Shown: in pieces, positions 60,244 to 64,000 of the stretch | Layout of the letters: every line of letters starts with the position of its first letter | Position numbering within the stretch: the first letter of the stretch is position 1 | NCBI GenBank assembly: GCA_039193455.1 | Contig: JBCCWO010000005.1 | Span: 62,001 to 126,000, forward strand | Direction of reading: 5' to 3' | DNA length: 64,000 nucleotides | DNA from: JBCBGF01 sp039193455 | GTDB lineage: Bacteria; Pseudomonadota; Alphaproteobacteria; Rhodobacterales; Rhodobacteraceae | Translations under genes and position numbers: made by a program | The notes under the pieces: generated by a model | Databases searched by the model: none | What the model saw: the letters and a program-made list of their open reading frames with translations, nothing else | What the model was told of the DNA's origin: nothing

Positions 60244-61142
60244 GACAGAGGCTGCGCACGGGCAAGACGAACCGCCTCGGCAATGGCCGCATCGTGCTGA
60301 ACGGACAGCGTCTGAAACGGCGGGCGTACGTGGCCAAAGCCTGTGTCATCGGCTTGCGCCGCCACCGCCGCCTTGATCGCCGGGATCAAAGGCACAGCCT
60401 CGAAGATCTTCCGAACCGATGACACCTGCGCATGCAACGCGGCCTCATCGGCGCCACCAAGACCGTCAATCAGGTCGCGTATCCCGCGCGGATTCACGTT
60501 CGAGCTGGCACTGATGCAACCCGCCCCTCCGGCCTGCGCATTTTCGGGGATCAGGGACTCCGACGCCGAATAGGTATCGATCTGAGGGAATGCAGCAATC
60601 ACAGCCGCAGTGTTTGACCAATCGCCGGAGCTGTCTTTCAGACCCGCAATCTGGTCGCCGAACCGCTCGATCAGCCGTTCGATCAGGCCAAGCGTGATCG
60701 GCACGCCGGACATCTGTGGGATGTGGTAGAGATAGACGCGCAGGTCGGAACCGACCCGGTCGATCACCTGCGAAAACGCGTCGAATACCCCGTCCTCCGG
60801 CACACCCTTGTAGTAAAACGGGGGCAGCATCAGAGCGCCCTTACAACCCAACTGCGTCGCATGCGCGGACAGCGCAACGGTCTCTCCAATCGAACAGCAG
60901 CCTGTTCCAGGGATCAGCTGTCCTGGCGCAATTCCAGCCTCGACCAAAGCCTCCAGCCCCGATTTGCGTTCCTCCAAGGTCAGTGAGTTTGCCTCACTTG
61001 TCGTCCCGAAAGGCGCGAGGCCATGCGCACCTGCAGCCAGGAGCCGTTGCGCATGTGCGACGAAGCGGGCGAGATCGATCTCGCCCGCAGACGTGAACGG
61101 CGTGATCGCAGGGACGAAGAGTTCGATGGTTTTGTCGGACAT
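60240..61142 (-). CDS. DapA/N-acetylneuraminate-lyase-family aldolase
   Basis: A 300-residue class I aldolase-fold protein. The Schiff-base Lys169 (GLKDSSGD) and Tyr139 (YLYHIP) are intact. The substrate loop reads FGTTSEANSL, with Ser for the Gly of GTTGE. The family condenses or cleaves pyruvate-containing compounds; dihydrodipicolinate synthase itself is unlikely in this catabolic context. A keto-deoxy-acid aldolase or dehydratase is more probable. The start at 61142 is chosen because upstream codons overlap an unrelated gene. Confidence 0.9.
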   Translation of the reverse strand: MSDKTIELFVPAITPFTSAGEIDLARFVAHAQRLLAAGAHGLAPFGTTSEANSLTLEERKSGLEALVEAGIAPGQLIPGTGCCSIGETVALSAHATQLGCKGALMLPPFYYKGVPEDGVFDAFSQVIDRVGSDLRVYLYHIPQMSGVPITLGLIERLIERFGDQIAGLKDSSGDWSNTAAVIAAFPQIDTYSASESLIPENAQAGGAGCISASSNVNPRGIRDLIDGLGGADEAALHAQVSSVRKIFEAVPLIPAIKAAVAAQADDTGFGHVRPPFQTLSVQHDAAIAEAVRLARAQPLS

Positions 61143-61168
61143 GGAGTTCGGTTCCGGGGTCGTGATGG

Positions 61169-61648
61169 TCAGGACGTCAATGTGATCGGGGGTATCGGGC
61201 GAAAGATGTCGTCTTCTTGCTTGCCGCCCCGCCACATCAGCACGACAAAATGGCCGGACTGTTCCAGCACGGTTGCTCCCATGTGCCAGACACCCGGCTT
61301 ATAGATGACGCCCATTGTCCCGGGCATCAGAAAGGCCAGCGATCCCTGAAGCTTGGGTGCGCCCGCAGCGTCCGATGGCATCACGAGCGTGACGTATCGG
61401 GCGACATCCATCGGAAAGAAACACTGCGATGCGAACGGGTGCTGTTCGACCTTGTTCACCGTCAGTGGCAGCGTGGCGGGCTCAACCTTGTTGACGTGCA
61501 GCACCGGTGCGCTGGCGGCCGGGTGATCGTATAGGCTATAGCTGAAGAACTTGCGCTCCCCCGCCGCTTCCGGGCCCGTGACGAGCCGACCAAACGGCGC
61601 GAAAGCTGCGTCATCGGGTGGCCGCAAGCGCAGGACCGCACCGCTCAT
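61169..61648 (-). CDS. Ureidoglycolate lyase-like protein (AllA family)
   Basis: A 159-residue cupin-like protein of the AllA family. It has FAPFGRLV near the start, NKVEQHPFASQCFFPMD and YKPGVWHMGATVL, the metal and substrate region. AllA splits ureidoglycolate into glyoxylate and urea. No allantoicase gene is in the window, so the compound may differ from the classical one. It overlaps the PuuE-like gene by 4 bases, and that pairing is suggestive of ureide-type chemistry. Confidence 0.85.
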   Translation of the reverse strand: MSGAVLRLRPPDDAAFAPFGRLVTGPEAAGERKFFSYSLYDHPAASAPVLHVNKVEPATLPLTVNKVEQHPFASQCFFPMDVARYVTLVMPSDAAGAPKLQGSLAFLMPGTMGVIYKPGVWHMGATVLEQSGHFVVLMWRGGKQEDDIFRPIPPITLTS

Positions 61649-62586
61649 TCGGCCACTCCGGCGGGAGCGGTCGGTGCCACCAGCGAGGGCGGCGGGACAT
61701 GCGCGCGCCAATGATCCGCGATGGCAGCCCGCCCGCAAATCCAGACGCCCGGCTTTCCGGCAAGATGGTCCAGAAACTGCGCAAGGCCCTGAATGCGACC
61801 CGGATGCCCAATGATCCGCGGATGCAGTCCGATGGACATCATGCGGGGTACTTCGGCGGCCTCTGCATGCAGTGTCTCAAAGCTGTCGATCAGGCACTCG
61901 GCAAAGTCGCGCGCCGAAAACACGTCGCCGGAGAGGAACTTCGCGTCATTCGTAACCATCGTGTAGGGCACCACGAGGTGCTCGACACCGTCGACATTGG
62001 TCCAATACGGCAGGTCGTCATTGTAGGCATCACTGTCATAGTCATAACCGCCGTGCTCCAGGACGAGTTCGCGCGTGGCCGCCGATGCGGAGTAGCGCGA
62101 ATACCACCCGCGCGGCGCGCGACCGATGCTCTTGGTGATCGACGCGTGCGCGAGCGCGATCTGCTCTGCCTCGGCTTCAGGCTCAAGGTGGTAGTGCTCG
62201 ATCCAGCGATACCCATGCGCACAGATATCCCAGTTGGTCTGCGCGATGGCCTCGGCAATCGGAGGCACGCGCTCAAGGGCCAGCGCACTGGCGAAAACGG
62301 TCAGCGGCAGGTCGCGGTCTCGGAACAGACGATAAAGCCGCCAAAAGCCGACGCGACTGCCGTATTCGTACATGCTTTCGACGGCGAGATCGCGATCTCC
62401 GACCTTCACCCGCGACGCGCGCACCTCGCTCAGGGCCGACTCAGAGCGGCCGTCGCCATCCGCGACCGTGTATTCGGCCCCCTCTTCGACGTTGAGGACG
62501 AAGTTAACCGCAAGTCCGGCGCCACCGGGCCACCGGATTGATGGGGGTTTGCCCGCATATCCAACAAGATCGCGGGCGCGGCTCAT
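61645..62586 (-). CDS. Polysaccharide deacetylase-fold protein, PuuE (allantoinase)-like
   Basis: A 313-residue protein very close in layout to PuuE allantoinase: RDLVGYAGKPPSIRWPGG, FVLNVEEGAEY, ESMYEYGSRVGFWRL, CAHGYRWIEHYHL and YNDDLPYW, LVVPYTMVTND, MMSIGLHPRIIG. The block GWYSRYSASAATREL replaces the GWYTGR...TRRL found in true PuuE, which suggests a related but different amide or ureide hydrolase. I start at 62586, with GGGG 7 bases upstream; a TTG at 62607 is possible. Confidence 0.88.
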   Translation of the reverse strand: MSRARDLVGYAGKPPSIRWPGGAGLAVNFVLNVEEGAEYTVADGDGRSESALSEVRASRVKVGDRDLAVESMYEYGSRVGFWRLYRLFRDRDLPLTVFASALALERVPPIAEAIAQTNWDICAHGYRWIEHYHLEPEAEAEQIALAHASITKSIGRAPRGWYSRYSASAATRELVLEHGGYDYDSDAYNDDLPYWTNVDGVEHLVVPYTMVTNDAKFLSGDVFSARDFAECLIDSFETLHAEAAEVPRMMSIGLHPRIIGHPGRIQGLAQFLDHLAGKPGVWICGRAAIADHWRAHVPPPSLVAPTAPAGVAE

Positions 62587-62671
62587 CGGGATGCCCCAAA
62601 CATGCAACGCGCTGTCCGGCAGTCGCCCGGCAGGTTGTCGGATGCCAACCCTTTCGCCGCGCCCGCCAAAC

Positions 62672-63163
62672 TCATACGGCTTCCGCTTTGCTGTCTTCCC
62701 ACGCCTTCAGTTCTTCGGGCGTGTAGACCTGCATGAACTCGATCTCGATCCCGCCCGCGTCGTTGTCGAGGAAGGCGACATAGCCTTCGGGGTGGGCGTG
62801 GCTGCCATAGACACCGCACGCCTGACAGATCCGCAGTTCGGCGCCCTGCGCCTTGGCGTGTTCCAGCGCTTGGTCGATGTCGTCCACTTCATAGCAGATG
62901 TGGTGCAGCCCGTCTGCCCCGCGGTCGCGGATCCATGACGCAAAGCGACCATTCGGATCGGTCGACTGGCACAACTGATACTCGATCCCGCCCAGGTAAA
63001 AGAGCGCGACTTTGTTGCCGGACTTTGGAAAATGCGTGATCTCGGTCTCTGGCGGGACATGCAGGAAGTTTGCATAGGCCTCCAGCGCGGCGGCAGCGTC
63101 TTTGACGGCAAACGCCATATGCTTGATGCCTTTGACGTTCGGGTTGTCCGATTTCACATCCAT
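62672..63163 (-). CDS. VOC-family (glyoxalase/epimerase-like) protein
   Basis: A 163-residue protein with the two beta-alpha-beta modules of the vicinal oxygen chelate fold. Metal-ligand candidates are the His in VKGIKHMAFAVKD, the Glu in GGIEYQL, the His in DGLHHICYEVDD and the Glu in GGIEIEFMQ. Methylmalonyl-CoA epimerase and glyoxalase I share this layout. The start at 63163 has GAAAGGGG upstream. It is 16 bases after the aminotransferase gene; the substrate is unknown. Confidence 0.85.
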   Translation of the reverse strand: MDVKSDNPNVKGIKHMAFAVKDAAAALEAYANFLHVPPETEITHFPKSGNKVALFYLGGIEYQLCQSTDPNGRFASWIRDRGADGLHHICYEVDDIDQALEHAKAQGAELRICQACGVYGSHAHPEGYVAFLDNDAGGIEIEFMQVYTPEELKAWEDSKAEAV

Positions 63164-63179
63164 CACCTGTGCCCCTTTC

Positions 63180-64000
63180 TCAACTTGCGACCGCCGCGCG
63201 TTCATCCCGAATGGCGGCAACGACCCGCCCCATGCGCGCCATCGCCTCCTGGATCCGGTCGACCGGTTGGGTCATCGACATGCGCACAAAGTCATCGGTG
63301 TGATCGCCATAGACTGTCCCAGGGTAGATCATGACCCGCCCCTCGGCGAGCAGACGCTCGCAGAATGCGCCCGCACCGATGCCCAGGTTCAGGCTTGAGA
63401 CATCGGCATAGACATAAAACCCACCCTGCGGCTCCGCATATCCCATGCCCATGGCATCCAGCCCGGCCAGGATTGCAAGACGCCTTTGGTTATAGGTATC
63501 GCGCATGTCATCGACGCAGGCCTGATCGCCGGTCATCGCCTCAAGCGCAGCGTACTGACTGACCGCGGCTGTCGAGATTGCGAAGGCGTGGTTCACTTCC
63601 GACATGGGCCCGATCAGCGACCGGGGCCCTGCGAGGTACCCGACCCGCCAGCCGGTCATGGCGTAGGCCTTCGAAAACCCCGACAGCGTGATCGTGCGTT
63701 CTTTCATACCGGGCAGCGAGGCCACCGGCAGCACGGTGTTGTTACCGAAGGTGAGGCGGGAATAAATCTCGTCCGAGATGACGATCAGATCGTGTTTCTT
63801 GGCCAGTTCAGCAATCCGACGCACTTCGCTCGGCGGTGTCACCGTTCCCGTGGGATTGTTGGGATTGATCAGCACGAGGATCTTTGATCGCTCAGAGATG
63901 TAAGGCTCGACCATCTCGGCAGTCAGCGTAAAGTTCGTCTCAAGCGTCATCGGGATCTTGCGCACCACGGCATCCGACATCTCCGCAGATTGCTCGTAAG
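63180..64000 (-). CDS. Class I/II aminotransferase, C-terminal part (gene begins beyond the window)
   Basis: The frame is open to the right end, so the first part of the protein is missing. The visible 273 residues hold INPNNPTGT (PLP-binding Asn), SDEIYSRLTFG (PLP Asp and Tyr), the Schiff-base Lys in SGFSKAYAMTGWRVGY, and FVRMSMTQPVDRI with the C-terminal substrate Arg. It moves an amino group between amino and keto acids using PLP. It is the most upstream gene of the operon seen here, and the amino acceptor or donor is unknown. Confidence 0.92.
   Translation of the reverse strand, partial: YEQSAEMSDAVVRKIPMTLETNFTLTAEMVEPYISERSKILVLINPNNPTGTVTPPSEVRRIAELAKKHDLIVISDEIYSRLTFGNNTVLPVASLPGMKERTITLSGFSKAYAMTGWRVGYLAGPRSLIGPMSEVNHAFAISTAAVSQYAALEAMTGDQACVDDMRDTYNQRRLAILAGLDAMGMGYAEPQGGFYVYADVSSLNLGIGAGAFCERLLAEGRVMIYPGTVYGDHTDDFVRMSMTQPVDRIQEAMARMGRVVAAIRDERAAVAS

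Noticed and set aside
1..64000. Mobile elements, phage genes, CRISPR arrays, tRNA or rRNA genes
   Set aside because: I saw no transposase or integrase motifs, direct repeat arrays, cloverleaf sequences or rRNA segments by eye; all larger stretches are occupied by metabolic or transport genes.

Overview
The window looks like a high-GC chromosomal segment of a marine alphaproteobacterium, most probably Rhodobacterales (roseobacter-like). The support is gene content: three separate TRAP transport systems, a PutA without an N-terminal DNA-binding domain paired with a divergent Lrp/AsnC-type PutR, MatA/MatB-type malonate use, sulfatases and several catabolic islands. This placement is inferred from content; there is no rRNA gene in the window to confirm it. 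I saw no tRNA, CRISPR array, insertion sequence or phage gene. Coding density is very high. No intergenic stretch exceeds 300 bases; the longest is about 230 bp, between ilvA and cofG.

1-4.6 kb: the end of a multicopper oxidase, a 2,4-dienoyl-CoA-reductase-like SDR, and an overlapping pair of respiratory lactate dehydrogenases (FMN lldD type, FAD dld type). A threonine deaminase follows on the minus strand. 6.05-12.45 kb: a compact coenzyme F420 operon, cofG-cofH-cofD-cofC-cofE-npdG, ending in an F420-type luciferase-like oxidoreductase. Neighbouring genes overlap by 1-4 bases. It encodes the steps from deazaflavin to glutamylated F420, an NADPH-linked reductase and a likely F420H2 consumer. 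It closes with a strong bidirectional hairpin. F420 is uncommon in Proteobacteria, so this is the most distinctive system here. 12.5-16.5 kb: divergent putR/putA with a repeated candidate operator.

16.5-26.1 kb: two divergent operons around a GntR regulator and a perfect 12-bp palindrome. The minus operon has a ThDP enzyme, a DadA-like amino-acid dehydrogenase, a TRAP transporter and an SBF-type transporter. The plus operon has gntR, an Asp/Glu-racemase-family protein and an enolase-superfamily (MLE-type) enzyme. Together they suggest uptake and catabolism of an unusual amino or hydroxy acid. 26.1-37.7 kb: a sulfatase, a second GntR regulator, and a minus operon (FAH-family hydrolase, RutE-like malonic semialdehyde reductase, OsmC, TRAP PQM, intradiol dioxygenase). 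This operon is divergent from YciI, malonyl-CoA decarboxylase and malonyl-CoA synthetase. Similar AT-rich CGATAT elements lie in both control regions.

37.7-49.5 kb: a twelve-gene minus-strand operon (cyclase, cupin, SDR, hydroxyacyl dehydrogenase, five-gene Liv-type ABC importer, BKACE enzyme, sulfatase, TfdB-like phenol monooxygenase), divergent from an IclR regulator. With the preceding region this reads as an unassigned pathway that could desulfate, hydroxylate and ring-cleave an aromatic substrate and funnel fragments to malonate or acetyl-CoA. 50.4-54.7 kb: a GST, and a TAXI-TRAP pair separated by a terminator-like hairpin. 54.8-64 kb: a ten-gene minus operon (partial aminotransferase, VOC protein, PuuE-like deacetylase, ureidoglycolate-lyase-like protein, DapA-like lyase, epimerase, two Gfo/Idh/MocA dehydrogenases, SDR, M14 carboxypeptidase) of unknown substrate.
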